From: Ectopseudomonas composti
GTDB taxonomy: Bacteria > Pseudomonadota > Gammaproteobacteria > Pseudomonadales > Pseudomonadaceae
Length of the DNA: 64,000 bases
NCBI RefSeq assembly: GCF_001567565.1
Contig: NZ_LSSW01000021.1
Location: 310,001 to 374,000 of the forward strand
Direction: 5' to 3'
Numbering within the stretch: position 1 is the stretch's first letter; each line of letters starts with the position of its first letter. This document shows, piece after piece, positions 63,843-64,000 of the stretch. The notes beneath the pieces are model-generated. The model was not told the DNA's origin, searched no databases, and saw only the letters and a program-made list of their open reading frames with translations. The position numbers and the translations under genes are program-made.

Positions 63843-64000
63843 TAGAGCCTGTTCAAAGTCTCGCGAGCTGGAGCCATACAAGGCGCAACGACCAGCGGGA
63901 GTGACAGCCAAGGGCTGGCCCGAAGGGTGAGCGCCAGCGAATCAAGCAGGCGAGGATCGGTCGGAGTCGCGCTCGACTTTACGAGCTGTAAATGAGCATT
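63843..64000. repeat. Dispersed repeat (type E), cut by the window edge
   Basis: Contains GGGTGAGCGCCAGCGAATCAAGCAGG and ends GACTTTACGAGCTGTAAATGAGCATT, whose TTTAC/GTAAA arms match those at 34792-34805. No gene seen; upstream of the glutaminase start, so its promoter must lie in or near it. Confidence 0.6.

Overview
This window is one stretch of chromosome from a high-GC gammaproteobacterium, almost certainly a Pseudomonas and most like the P. mendocina / P. oleovorans group. The assignment rests on trpI divergent from trpBA, on gene order at both ends that resembles P. aeruginosa, on short dispersed inverted repeats typical of pseudomonads, and on protein sequences close to known Pseudomonas families. 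I see no rRNA, tRNA, CRISPR array, transposase, integrase or phage gene. About 62 protein genes are supported.

Layout. (1) 38-17943 holds old core genes: qor, hemF, aroE, a DOPA-dioxygenase-like gene, a SulP transporter, a choline-O-sulfate module (choX, betC and its LysR regulator), pbpG, a LysR plus SDR pair, a second SulP transporter, a DUF945 protein, and trpBA with divergent trpI. From memory this order follows PA0023-PA0037 of P. aeruginosa PAO1. (2) 18065-33581 is mixed: a MetF-like protein, an iron-regulated FecI/FecR/TonB-receptor signalling set behind a Fur box, dodecin, small envelope proteins, a fused SpmA/SpmB-type protein, an Ivy-like protein, an acyl-CoA thioesterase, a TRAP transporter split over two strands, a mutarotase and several periplasmic proteins. 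(3) 33637-36659 is purK, purE and a zinc alcohol dehydrogenase. (4) 36778-50797 looks like an accessory block set between the alcohol dehydrogenase and the LysR-aspA pair, which are neighbours in PAO1. It carries an AraC regulator, a probable five-gene envelope operon (two PepSY proteins, a sialidase-like protein, a membrane protein and an LTA-synthase-like enzyme), an acetylpolyamine deacetylase with its binding protein, and a 954-residue M48 membrane peptidase. (5) 50874-63839 centres on amino-acid nitrogen: aspA, a dicarboxylate/amino-acid symporter, a MocR regulator with a PaiB-like protein and two GNAT enzymes, an XRE regulator, an alanine/sodium symporter, an asparaginase, another GNAT, RidA and glutaminase.

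How the genes work together. Several modules pair uptake with breakdown: choX/betC for choline sulfate, the HDAC-family enzyme with a PotF-like protein for acetylpolyamines, and symporters with aspA, asparaginase and glutaminase for aspartate, asparagine, alanine and glutamine. The most unusual thing seen directly is at 39194-39496. The last ten or so codons of the LTA-synthase-like gene occur twice more downstream of its stop codon, each copy in frame with its own stop and each joined to the same dispersed repeat. The best candidate for an undescribed system is the five-gene envelope operon that ends in that gene.
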